DNA of 64,000 nt from Amycolatopsis mongoliensis (GTDB lineage Bacteria; Actinomycetota; Actinomycetes; Mycobacteriales; Pseudonocardiaceae). The notes under the pieces were generated by a model. It was not told the origin of the DNA and made no database searches. It saw only the letters and a program-made list of their open reading frames with translations. The position numbers were made by a program, and so were the translations under genes. The stretch is from NCBI RefSeq assembly GCF_030285665.1, contig NZ_CP127295.1:4216001-4280000 (forward strand), in the 5' to 3' direction. Positions 10,069 through 17,379 of this stretch are shown here, one piece after another; within the stretch, counting starts at the first letter, position 1, and each line of letters opens with the position of its first letter.

Positions 10069-11343
10069 ATGAGCGAGCACTTCGACGTGCATGGCGGAGC
10101 CCGGCTGGTCGGTGAGGTCGACGTGGTCGGCGCGAAGAACAGCGTGCTGAAGCTGATGGCCGCGGCCCTGCTGGCCGAAGGCACCACGACCATCACGAAC
10201 TGCCCGCAGATCCTGGACGTCCCGCTGATGGGCGACGTGCTGCGGAGCGTCGGGTGCGAGGTCGTCATCGAGGGCGACACCGCCACCATCACGACGCCGG
10301 CCGAGCTGTCGCACCGCGCGGACTCGGCCGCGATGGGCAAGCTGCGCGCGTCCGTCTGCGTGCTGGGCCCGCTGGTCGGGCGGTTGAAGCAGGCTGTCGT
10401 CGCGCTGCCGGGCGGTGACGCGATCGGCTCGCGCCCGCTGGACATGCACCAGAACGGCCTGCGCAAGCTGGGCGCGACGAGCACGATCGAGCACGGCTGC
10501 GTCGTCGCGAAGGCCGAGACGCTGGTGGGCGCGCAGATCTGGCTCGACTTCCCGAGCGTCGGCGCGACCGAGAACATCCTGATGGCGGCCGTGCTGGCCG
10601 AGGGCACCACGGTCATCGACAACTGCGCGCGCGAGCCCGAGATCGTCGACATCTGCACGATGCTCACCGAGATGGGCGCGAAGATCGAGGGCGCCGGGAC
10701 GTCGACGCTGACCGTGCACGGCGTGGAACAGCTGCACCCGACCCAGCACAGCGTGATCGGCGACCGGATCGTCGGCGCGACCTGGGCGTTCGCGGCGTCG
10801 ATGACCCGCGGCGACATCACGGTCCGCGGCGTCAACCCGCACCACCTCGACCTGATCCTCAACAAGCTGCAGCTGGCCGGCGCGGACGTCGAGACGTTCG
10901 GGGACAAGGGCTTCCGCGTGGTCCAGCCCGAGCGGCCGAAGGCGGTCGACTGGGTGACGCTGCCGTACCCCGGCTTCGCGACCGACCTGCAGCCGTTCGC
11001 GGTGGCGCTGTCAGCGGTGTCCGAGGGCACGTCGATGATCACGGAGAACGTCTACGAGGCGCGGTTCCGGTTCATCGAGGAGATGATCCGGCTCTCCGGG
11101 GACGCCCGCACCGACGGCCACCACGCGGTGGTCCGCGGTGTCGAGCGGCTCTCCAGCGCGCCGGTCTGGGCGTCCGACATCCGCGCGGGCGCCGGGCTGG
11201 TGCTGGCGGGCCTGTGCGCGGACGGCGTCACCGAGGTCTGGGACGTCTTCCACATCGACCGCGGCTACCCGCACTTCGTGGAGAACCTGAACCGCCTGGG
11301 CGCCGACATCCAGCGCGTCACCGGCGAGCCCGACCGGAAGTGA
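10069..11343 (+). CDS. murA: UDP-N-acetylglucosamine 1-carboxyvinyltransferase
   Basis: First committed step of peptidoglycan synthesis: enolpyruvyl transfer to UDP-GlcNAc. 424 residues. K23/N24 in [10 protein letters not shown] are conserved. The loop that normally carries the catalytic Cys reads [11 protein letters not shown], with Asp at residue 117, as in M. tuberculosis. This exchange is known to keep activity and to make the enzyme insensitive to fosfomycin. ATG 10069 (CATGAT box 8 nt upstream, no ribosome site) is preferred to the in-frame TTG at 10060. Confidence 0.97.
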   Translation: MSEHFDVHGGARLVGEVDVVGAKNSVLKLMAAALLAEGTTTITNCPQILDVPLMGDVLRSVGCEVVIEGDTATITTPAELSHRADSAAMGKLRASVCVLGPLVGRLKQAVVALPGGDAIGSRPLDMHQNGLRKLGATSTIEHGCVVAKAETLVGAQIWLDFPSVGATENILMAAVLAEGTTVIDNCAREPEIVDICTMLTEMGAKIEGAGTSTLTVHGVEQLHPTQHSVIGDRIVGATWAFAASMTRGDITVRGVNPHHLDLILNKLQLAGADVETFGDKGFRVVQPERPKAVDWVTLPYPGFATDLQPFAVALSAVSEGTSMITENVYEARFRFIEEMIRLSGDARTDGHHAVVRGVERLSSAPVWASDIRAGAGLVLAGLCADGVTEVWDVFHIDRGYPHFVENLNRLGADIQRVTGEPDRK

Positions 11344-11344
11344 C

Positions 11345-11938
11345 TCACCCGCCCTGCGCGCCCAGTGCGCGCAGGGCGAACTCCACCAGCCGGTCCACGT
11401 AGTCCGGCTCCGCCGGGGCCAGGCGGACCACCAGGCGCCAGTAGATCGGCGCCGCCAGGACGTCGAGTGCCAGTTCCATGTCCAGGTCCTCCGGTAGCTC
11501 GCCGCGGGTGATCGCGCGGCGCAGCATCGCCTCGCCGACCTCGCGGCGGGGGCCGCCGATGGCCTCCCGCAAGCCGCGGCCGTGGTCGGGGTTGCGGGCG
11601 TCCTCCGCGACCAGGTCCGGCAGGATCCGCGAGAACAGCGGGTGCGTGAGCCAGTCGATCAGGGCCTGCATCGTTTCGCGCAGGTCTCCGCGCAGCGAGC
11701 CCGTGTCGGCCTCCGCCGCGCGGGACACGCTGAACTCCGTCACGACGGAGGCGATCATGTGGTCCTTCGACGCCCACCGCCGGTACAGCGCGCTCTTGCC
11801 GACGCCGGCGCGTTTCGCGACCGCTTCCATCGACAGCCGCCCGTAGCCCTGTTCGGCGAGTTCCCACATGACGGCTTCGGTGATGGCCTGCGTGACCTCG
11901 GGCTGGAGGACCGCGGCGCCGGTCGGGGTGCGTGCCAT
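11345..11938 (-). CDS. TetR family transcriptional regulator
   Basis: A 197-residue TetR/AcrR repressor. The N-terminal helix-turn-helix reads LSMEAVAKRAGVGKSALYRRWASK, and the rest is a helical ligand-binding domain of the TetR_C type. It is divergent from the SnoaL-like gene, and two palindromes in the 95-bp spacer are its likely operators. Its -10 TAGACT (minus strand, 11946-11951) ends 7 nt before the ATG, a leaderless arrangement, so the promoter-proximal operator also suits autoregulation. Ligand unknown. Confidence 0.93.
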   Translation of the reverse strand: MARTPTGAAVLQPEVTQAITEAVMWELAEQGYGRLSMEAVAKRAGVGKSALYRRWASKDHMIASVVTEFSVSRAAEADTGSLRGDLRETMQALIDWLTHPLFSRILPDLVAEDARNPDHGRGLREAIGGPRREVGEAMLRRAITRGELPEDLDMELALDVLAAPIYWRLVVRLAPAEPDYVDRLVEFALRALGAQGG

Positions 11939-11956
11939 GGGGCGCAGTCTAGCGGG

Positions 11957-12014
11957 TGGACGAGACGGTACCGTTCCGTCTAGCCTTGACGTCGGGACGG
12001 TACCGTCTCGTCCA
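11957..12014. promoter_or_regulatory. Divergent promoter region with paired TetR operators
   Basis: Two copies of a GACGGTACCGTC-type palindrome: ACGGTACCGT at 11965-11974 and the full 12-bp GACGGTACCGTC at 11996-12007. Their centres are 32 bp apart, three helical turns. The outer flanks are also mirrored, so 11957-11972 and 11999-12014 form perfect 16-bp inverted arms. A TAGCCT hexamer (11981-11986) between them could be the rightward -10 box. Confidence 0.75.
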
Positions 12015-12033
12015 AACGCTCAAGGAGGCTCCG

Positions 12034-12471
12034 ATGGGGCTGCGAGACCTCGTCGATCACGGGATCGACCTGCTGCTGAAGCACGACATGGCCGGGTTCG
12101 CCGGGCTCTGGGCCGAGGACGGCGTCCTCGAGTTCCCGTTCGCCGGCCCGGGCTACCCGAAGCGCGTCGAAGGGCGTGACGCGATCCGCGAGTACCTGCG
12201 CGACTACCCGAACCTGCTGGACATCCGCGAGGTCGTCGCGAAAACCGTGCACGAAACCGCGGACCCGGCCGTGGTCGTCGCCGAGTTCACCGTCGCCGGG
12301 GTCGTGGTGGCCTCGGCGAAGCCGTACGAGCTGTCGTACATCGCCGTGATCACCGTCGAGGACGGCGAAATCCGCCACTACCGCGACTACTGGAGCCCGC
12401 TCGCCGCGGCCGAGGTCCTCGGCGGCGTCGACGAGCTGACGGCGGCCTTCACCGGCGGCGACCGTGGCTGA
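12034..12471 (+). CDS. SnoaL-like / NTF2-fold protein
   Basis: A 145-residue cone-shaped NTF2-fold protein: helix GIDLLLKHDMAGFAGLWAEDG, then the beta-rich pocket (VLEFPFAGPGYPKRVEGRDAIREYL) and a strand ending in HYRDYWSP. Members are ketosteroid-isomerase-like enzymes or binding proteins; the substrate is not deducible. ATG 12034 has AAGGAGG (12022-12028); the longer in-frame reading from 11956 would translate the operator and is rejected. First gene of the TetR-controlled operon, overlapping the next by 8 nt. Confidence 0.88.
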   Translation: MGLRDLVDHGIDLLLKHDMAGFAGLWAEDGVLEFPFAGPGYPKRVEGRDAIREYLRDYPNLLDIREVVAKTVHETADPAVVVAEFTVAGVVVASAKPYELSYIAVITVEDGEIRHYRDYWSPLAAAEVLGGVDELTAAFTGGDRG

Positions 12472-13282
12472 CGTCCTGGTCCTCGGCGGCACCGGCACCA
12501 CCGGCCGCCGGGTCGTCGCGGGCCTGCGTGCCGCGGGGTTCCCGGCGCGGGCGGCCACGCGCAAGCCGGGCGAGCGCGGTCAGGTCCGGTTCGACTGGAC
12601 CGACCGGTCGACCCACGCCGATGCGCTGCGCGGTGTCTCCGCGGTGTACCTGCTGCCACCGATCGGCGAAGCCGAGCCCGCAGGGCTGGTCGAGCCGTTC
12701 CTGGACGACGCCCTGGCCGCGGGCGTCCGCCGGGTCGTCCTGCTCAGCTCGTCGGCCGTCACGGTGGACACGCCCGGGCTCGGCGACCTGCAGCGGCTGG
12801 TGCGCGCGGCGCCGGAGTGGGCCGTGCTGCGGCCGTCCTGGTTCATGCAGAACTTCACCGGCGAGCACCTGGTCGCCCAGGGGGTCCGCGACGGCGAGAT
12901 CGTCACCGCCACCGGGGACGCGCGGGTCGCGTTCGTCGACGCCGGCGACATCGCGGCGGTCGCCGTCCGCGCGCTGACCGATCCCGGACCGCACAACACC
13001 GAACACGTCCTCACCGGGCCCGGTGCGGTGAGCTACGCCGAGGCCGCGTCGATCATCGCCGCGCGCACCGGCCGTCCGGTGCGGCACCGCGCGGTGAGCA
13101 CCCCCGAGTTCGCGGCTCTTCTGACGGCGGCCGGAATTCCGGCCGGCTTCGCTCGCGTGCTCGCCGCCCTCGACGAGGACATCCGGGGCGGCGCCGAAGA
13201 CCGCGTCACCGCGGCCGTCGAAGAGGTCACCGGCCGGCCCGCCCGTCCGTTCGAAACCTTTGTGGAGGAGGAGATCCGATGA
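12464..13282 (+). CDS. NmrA-like NAD(P)-binding oxidoreductase
   Basis: A 272-residue atypical short-chain dehydrogenase. The N-terminal GGTGTTGRR is the dinucleotide-binding loop. AVYLLPPIGEAEP and LRPSWFMQNFTGEH are typical of the NmrA/ergot-alkaloid-reductase-like subgroup, which often lacks the Tyr-x3-Lys catalytic pair. It may reduce a small carbonyl compound or sense NADP. Second gene of the TetR operon: it overlaps both neighbours (8 nt and ATGA), so co-translation is likely. Confidence 0.88.
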   Translation: MADVLVLGGTGTTGRRVVAGLRAAGFPARAATRKPGERGQVRFDWTDRSTHADALRGVSAVYLLPPIGEAEPAGLVEPFLDDALAAGVRRVVLLSSSAVTVDTPGLGDLQRLVRAAPEWAVLRPSWFMQNFTGEHLVAQGVRDGEIVTATGDARVAFVDAGDIAAVAVRALTDPGPHNTEHVLTGPGAVSYAEAASIIAARTGRPVRHRAVSTPEFAALLTAAGIPAGFARVLAALDEDIRGGAEDRVTAAVEEVTGRPARPFETFVEEEIR

Positions 13283-14469
13283 AGCAGCTCATGTTCCCCG
13301 AAGACCCCCAGTTCTGGTTCGAGACGCTGCGCCTGTTCAGCCACGCGGCCTATGGTGGCTCGGACTTCGGCGAGGTGGTCGCGGCCGCGTCCCGGGTGAC
13401 GGCCGGCGACTACGACAGCTGGCACGATGCCTACCGCGCCCTGGCCGACCGGCTGTACGCGGAAGCCGCCGACGCCGGCCCGGTCACCGCGCGGGACCTG
13501 CTGCTGCGCGCGTCGACGTACTACTTCTCCGCGGAGTTCTTCCTCCACGGCGACCCGGCGGACCCGCGCACCGCGGCGGCGTACGACCGCAGCGTCGAGT
13601 GCTTCCGGCGCGCGGGCGTCGCGGAGCCGGTCGAAATCCCTTACGAGGGAACGGTTCTGCGGGGGTATTTCTACCGCGCGCCGGGTGCCGGCCCGAAGCC
13701 GCTGCTGATCATGCACAGCGGCTTCGACGGCAGCGCCGAGGAACTGCACTTCATGGGCGCGAGTGCCGGCGCCGAGCGCGGCTACCACGTCCTGACGTTC
13801 GACGGGCCCGGCCAGCCGAGCGCGCTCCGGCGCGAGAAGCTCGTGTTCCGGCCGGACTGGGAGCACGTCGTCACGCCGGTGGTGGACTTCGCGCTCGGGC
13901 TCGACGGCGTCGACCCCTCCCGGATCGCCCTGCTCGGGGTCAGCCTCGGCGGCATGCTGGCCCCGCGCGCGGCGGCGTTCGAGCCGCGGCTGGCGGCGCT
14001 CGTCGCGGTCGACGGCGTCTACGACGCGGGTGCCGCGGTGACCGGTCTGCTGCCCTGGGACCGGGCGGAAATCGTCCGCCGGGCGCACGCCGCGGAGGAC
14101 CCCGAGTTCGACGCGTTGCTTCTTGCGGGCCGGCAGGCGAGCCCCACGCTGCGCTGGGCGTGCGACCACGGCCGCTACGTGATGGGCGCGGCGACCGACC
14201 GCGAGTTCGTCGCGAAGTACCTCGAATACACGCTCGACGACGGCGTCGCGGAGAAGATCACCTGTCCGACCCTGGTGTGCGAAGCGGCGGACGACCTGTT
14301 CTTCGGCGGGGAAACGGAAACCGAGCCGCGCAGGTTGTACGCCCACTTGAACGCCCCGAAGACGCTGCTGACGTTCACGGCGGAGGAGGGCGCCGACGCG
14401 CATTGCCACGTCGGCGCCCAGCGGCTCGCGGCGGGCCGGATCTACGACTGGCTGGACCGGACGTCGTAG
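13279..14469 (+). CDS. Alpha/beta hydrolase, FrsA/dihydropseudooxynicotine-hydrolase-like
   Basis: A 396-residue protein: a helical N-terminal cap domain (about 1-120) followed by an alpha/beta-hydrolase core with the nucleophile elbow GVSLGG and an oxyanion strand PLLIMHSGFDG. A likely acid is in CEAADDLFFGG and a likely His is in ADAHCHVG near the end. Relatives cleave C-C or ester bonds in cyclic compounds (family knowledge). It starts in an ATGA overlap with the reductase gene and closes the TetR operon. Confidence 0.86.
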   Translation: MKQLMFPEDPQFWFETLRLFSHAAYGGSDFGEVVAAASRVTAGDYDSWHDAYRALADRLYAEAADAGPVTARDLLLRASTYYFSAEFFLHGDPADPRTAAAYDRSVECFRRAGVAEPVEIPYEGTVLRGYFYRAPGAGPKPLLIMHSGFDGSAEELHFMGASAGAERGYHVLTFDGPGQPSALRREKLVFRPDWEHVVTPVVDFALGLDGVDPSRIALLGVSLGGMLAPRAAAFEPRLAALVAVDGVYDAGAAVTGLLPWDRAEIVRRAHAAEDPEFDALLLAGRQASPTLRWACDHGRYVMGAATDREFVAKYLEYTLDDGVAEKITCPTLVCEAADDLFFGGETETEPRRLYAHLNAPKTLLTFTAEEGADAHCHVGAQRLAAGRIYDWLDRTS

Positions 14470-15056
14470 CGGCTGAAGTGGAACGGGCAGTGGGTGCCGC
14501 CCAGGCCGATGGTGGTGGCCCGGTCGAACCGGAAACCGTGTTCGGGCGGGTCGATCGCCTCGATCCAGTTGGCGTCGAAGGCGCACATCACCGGGGTGAG
14601 CTCCGCGGCCCCGTTGGCGACGAGGACGTCGTGGTAGTGGCAGCGGTGGACGTCCTGGAAGAAGCGGGTTCCGTCGTCGACCGGGTGCCGGAAGGTGAAG
14701 CCCGCACCGAAGGAGGTGCTCTCCCGGGCTTTCGCGACGGCGACCATGGCTTCGAAGGGATCGGGCGCGGCGTCGAGCATCGCGCGGGTGCCTTCCCGGA
14801 CGTACCGGCCGAGCGGTTCGACGAAGGCCTTCCGGATGGTTTCGATCGCCCGTTCGCGGCCGAGTTCCGGCTCGAGGTGCTCGTACGCGGCGACGAGGGC
14901 GAGCGTCATCCGGACGTTGTGCCGGGCGGGCTCGTCGACTTCGAGGTGCCGGTTCGCTTCGACGAGCTCTTCGTGGCGGGCCCGGATGGGCGCGCCGATG
15001 TGCTCGTAGAAGGCTTCGACGACGGCGTCGGTCTCGGATTCGTGGTCGGTGGGCAT
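14442..15056 (-). CDS. ATC hydrolase family protein (L-2-amino-thiazoline-4-carboxylate hydrolase-like)
   Basis: A 204-residue protein resembling the ATC-hydrolase family: helical N-terminus, then FTFRHPVDDGTRFFQDVHRCHYHDVLVA segments and conserved Cys and His near the end (MCAFDANWIEAI, GLGGTHCPFHFSRYD). Known members convert aminothiazoline carboxylate towards cysteine, but many homologues have no assigned substrate. Convergent with the TetR operon, overlapping the alpha/beta-hydrolase gene by 28 bp. Confidence 0.75.
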   Translation of the reverse strand: MPTDHESETDAVVEAFYEHIGAPIRARHEELVEANRHLEVDEPARHNVRMTLALVAAYEHLEPELGRERAIETIRKAFVEPLGRYVREGTRAMLDAAPDPFEAMVAVAKARESTSFGAGFTFRHPVDDGTRFFQDVHRCHYHDVLVANGAAELTPVMCAFDANWIEAIDPPEHGFRFDRATTIGLGGTHCPFHFSRYDVRSSQS

Positions 15057-15150
15057 GGCTGTCCTCTCGGATCGAGGCAGCGCACTCCACCGACCAACCG
15101 GCGCTGATGAACGTGGTGTCGCGGAGCAGACTACTCCAGGGGCGACGTGA

Positions 15151-15774
15151 TCAGCCTTCGAAAGCCAGTGCCGCGCCGAAACCCACCAGCGCCATGCCCG
15201 TCGCGCCGTCCATCGCGCGGCGTACCTTCCGGCGCTGCAGCCAGGCGCGCACCCGGTGCACGAACACCAGCAGCAGCACCTGCCACACCACCCCGAGCGC
15301 GGCGACCGTGTACGCCAGCAGCAGCGAGTCGCCGAAAGTCGACGCCGGCGTGAGGAACTGCGGCAACACCGACAGGTACAGGACGATCACCTTCGGGTTG
15401 GTGATGTTCGACAGGAAGCCCTCACGGAACCGCCGCGCGCGGGAGGCGCGAGCGCGCCGGACGTCGTCCAGGGCCTCGTAGTTCCCGCGCCACGCACCAC
15501 GCAGAGCCTGCACGCCCAAGAACACCAGGTAGGCCGCACCCAGCCACTTCACCGTCTCGAACAACGGCTGGTAGTGCGTGATCACCGCGCCCAGCCCGAG
15601 CGCGACCGCCGTGCCCTGCAGGAGGTTCGCGATGCTGATCCCGGCGCACGCCCAGCCGCCGCCCCGGGCGCCCCCGGTCAGCGCGTTCTTCAGCACGATC
15701 ATCGTGTCCGGGCCCGGCATCATCGCCAGGAACGCCATCATCCCGGCGAACCCCAGGTAGGTGCTCCACGTCAT
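15151..15774 (-). CDS. LysE/RhtB family amino-acid exporter, copy 2
   Basis: A 207-residue inner-membrane protein with about six helices. The LysE/RhtB signature PGPDTMIVLKNALTGGARGG follows the first helix, and EGFLSNITNPKVIVLYLSVLPQFL marks the central one. It probably exports a basic, neutral or hydroxy amino acid. About 70% identical by eye to the upstream neighbour, with which it shares a TGATG overlap: a tandem duplication that may encode a paired (heteromeric) exporter. Confidence 0.92.
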   Translation of the reverse strand: MTWSTYLGFAGMMAFLAMMPGPDTMIVLKNALTGGARGGGWACAGISIANLLQGTAVALGLGAVITHYQPLFETVKWLGAAYLVFLGVQALRGAWRGNYEALDDVRRARASRARRFREGFLSNITNPKVIVLYLSVLPQFLTPASTFGDSLLLAYTVAALGVVWQVLLLVFVHRVRAWLQRRKVRRAMDGATGMALVGFGAALAFEG

Positions 15775-16397
15775 CAGGACTCCAGGGCGAGGGCGGCGCC
15801 GAACCCGACCAGCGCGGTGCCGGTGACGCCGTCCAGCGTACGGCGCACCCGGCGGCGGCCCAGCCACGCGCGGACGCGGTGCACGAACACCAGCAGCACC
15901 AGCAGCCACAGCACGCCGAGCACCGCGACGGTGTACGCCAACACCAGCGAGTCCCCGATGCTCGACTGCGGCGTCAGGAACTGCGGCAGCACGGACAGGT
16001 ACAGCACCAGCACCTTCGGGTTCGTGATGTTCGAGAGGAACCCCTCGCGGAACCGCCGGAACCCGCCACCGCGGCGGCGCTGGACCTGCTCGACGACGTC
16101 GTGGTTCCCGCGGAACGCCCCGCGCAGCGCCTGGAAGCCGAGGAAGACGAGGTAGGCCGCGCCGACCCACTTGAGCGCGAGGAACAGCGGCTGCGACCGC
16201 GCGATGACGACGCCGAGTCCGAGCGCCGCGGCGGTGCCCTGGACGGCGTTGCCGGTGAAGATGCCGAACGAGGCGAGCAGCCCGCCGCGGAACCCGCCGG
16301 ACAGCGCGTTCTTCAGCATCACCATCGTGTCCGGGCCCGGCGCGAGCACGATCAGGACCACGATGACCAGGTAGCTTCCGTAAGCACTCCACGTCAC
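15774..16397 (-). CDS. LysE/RhtB family amino-acid exporter, copy 1
   Basis: First gene of the tandem pair, 207 residues, exactly the same length as the downstream copy. It carries PGPDTMVMLKNALSGG, EGFLSNITNPKVLVLYLSVLPQFL and the C-terminal DGVTGTALVGFGAALA shared by both. Six predicted membrane segments. The conserved length, identical motifs and one-base overlap indicate a recent in-place duplication. Substrate not deducible. Confidence 0.92.
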   Translation of the reverse strand: MTWSAYGSYLVIVVLIVLAPGPDTMVMLKNALSGGFRGGLLASFGIFTGNAVQGTAAALGLGVVIARSQPLFLALKWVGAAYLVFLGFQALRGAFRGNHDVVEQVQRRRGGGFRRFREGFLSNITNPKVLVLYLSVLPQFLTPQSSIGDSLVLAYTVAVLGVLWLLVLLVFVHRVRAWLGRRRVRRTLDGVTGTALVGFGAALALES

Positions 16398-16542
16398 GGC
16401 TGCCCACGCTAACCGACGGTCTCGGCCGGGTCTCGCGGATTTCCGTCACACCGTTCGCGACGGTCGTGCACGGAGGGTGCCCGGGCATGCGCGACGCGCG
16501 CGGAACTCGGCGGGCGAGGCTTCCGCAGAGTAGTGTTCGACC

Positions 16543-17073
16543 ATGTCAGCAGGGGAAATCGATCTTCTACCCGGTGAGCGCGTGCTCTGGGCGGGAGAGC
16601 CGGTCCAGCGCCCGTTGTACGTCGCGGCCGACGGGGTGATCGCCCCTGCCGGACTCATTCTCGCCGTCGCCGCACTCTGGTTCCTGCTCGCGAAGCAGCC
16701 CAGCGGGGGCGCCATGGCCGGAGCCGTCGTCGTGCTCTTGATCGGGCTGTACGGCGCCGTCGGCCGGTCCGCCGTCCGGTACCTCGCGCTCGGGCGCACG
16801 ACGTACGCCGTGACCGACAGCCGGGTCATCGCGCGGTCGGGGTTGTTCCGGCTGAAGGAACGCGCCAGCGAGCTGGCCGGGTTGTCGGCGCCGGTCCTCA
16901 AGCCGGGCCCGTCCCGCACCGGCACCCTCTCTTTCCCCGAGTCCGGGACCGTGACGCTGATGGGCGTCGGCGAGCCCAAGCGCGTTCGCGACCTGCTCAC
17001 CAAGGCCATCGACGAGGCCAAGGCCCGTCAGGCCCCGCCGGCGTCCGACGCGTCGGACACCTCGGCCGCCTGA
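16543..17073 (+). CDS. Bacterial PH-like domain membrane protein
   Basis: A 176-residue protein. It begins with LLPGERVLWAGEP, typical of bacterial PH-like membrane proteins, then two transmembrane helices (about residues 35-75), and a C-terminal PH-like beta domain (TTYAVTDSRVIARSG, LSFPESGTVTLMGVGEPKRVRDLL). Function unknown; such proteins are thought to organise or sense at the membrane. ATG has TAGTGT (16531-16536) 6 nt upstream and no ribosome site: leaderless pattern. Confidence 0.82.
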   Translation: MSAGEIDLLPGERVLWAGEPVQRPLYVAADGVIAPAGLILAVAALWFLLAKQPSGGAMAGAVVVLLIGLYGAVGRSAVRYLALGRTTYAVTDSRVIARSGLFRLKERASELAGLSAPVLKPGPSRTGTLSFPESGTVTLMGVGEPKRVRDLLTKAIDEAKARQAPPASDASDTSAA

Positions 17074-17132
17074 GGGCAACCTCGGCGCCCGTCCGGAGCG
17101 TCAGCCCGGCGAAGAGCGCCGGGGAGGTCGCC

Positions 17133-17270
17133 GTGGAAGAACCGATCGTCGTCCTGCATCCGGGTGAGCGGCTGCGGTGGTCGGGGTGCTACTCGGTGCC
17201 CGTGGAGCTTCAGCCGGATCCGATCGAGCTGATCGCCGTGCCGGAGCCCGACCGCAGCTCCGCGACCTGA
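17133..17270 (+). CDS. Small 45-residue protein related to the PH-like N-terminus
   Basis: An open frame of 45 codons with a good ribosome site (GGGGAGG at 17121-17127, 5 nt before GTG). Its start VVLHPGERLRWSG echoes the LLPGERVLWAGEP of the gene just upstream, but no membrane segment or PH domain follows. It could be a genuine small protein, a truncated paralogue or a decaying duplicate. I cannot assign a function. Confidence 0.45.
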   Translation: MEEPIVVLHPGERLRWSGCYSVPVELQPDPIELIAVPEPDRSSAT

Positions 17271-17333
17271 TCGGGCGGCACTGACCGCGGACTGAGTCAC
17301 CCGGACGTGTCCGATTGCACTGCCACCATAAGT

Positions 17334-17345
17334 TACCGGCCGGTA
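17334..17345. promoter_or_regulatory. Palindromic operator upstream of the mutase gene
   Basis: TACCGGCCGGTA is a perfect 12-bp palindrome 34 bp before the GTG start, next to a TACACT hexamer (17344-17349). With the preceding base it reads TTACCGGCCGGTAC, resembling operators of TetR-type regulators of acyl-CoA genes. A related half-site occurs at 30900-30913 before the 3-hydroxyacyl-CoA dehydrogenase gene. Confidence 0.6.
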
Positions 17346-17379
17346 CACTCGACGAAACATCCACCGCCGGAGGTGTCCT

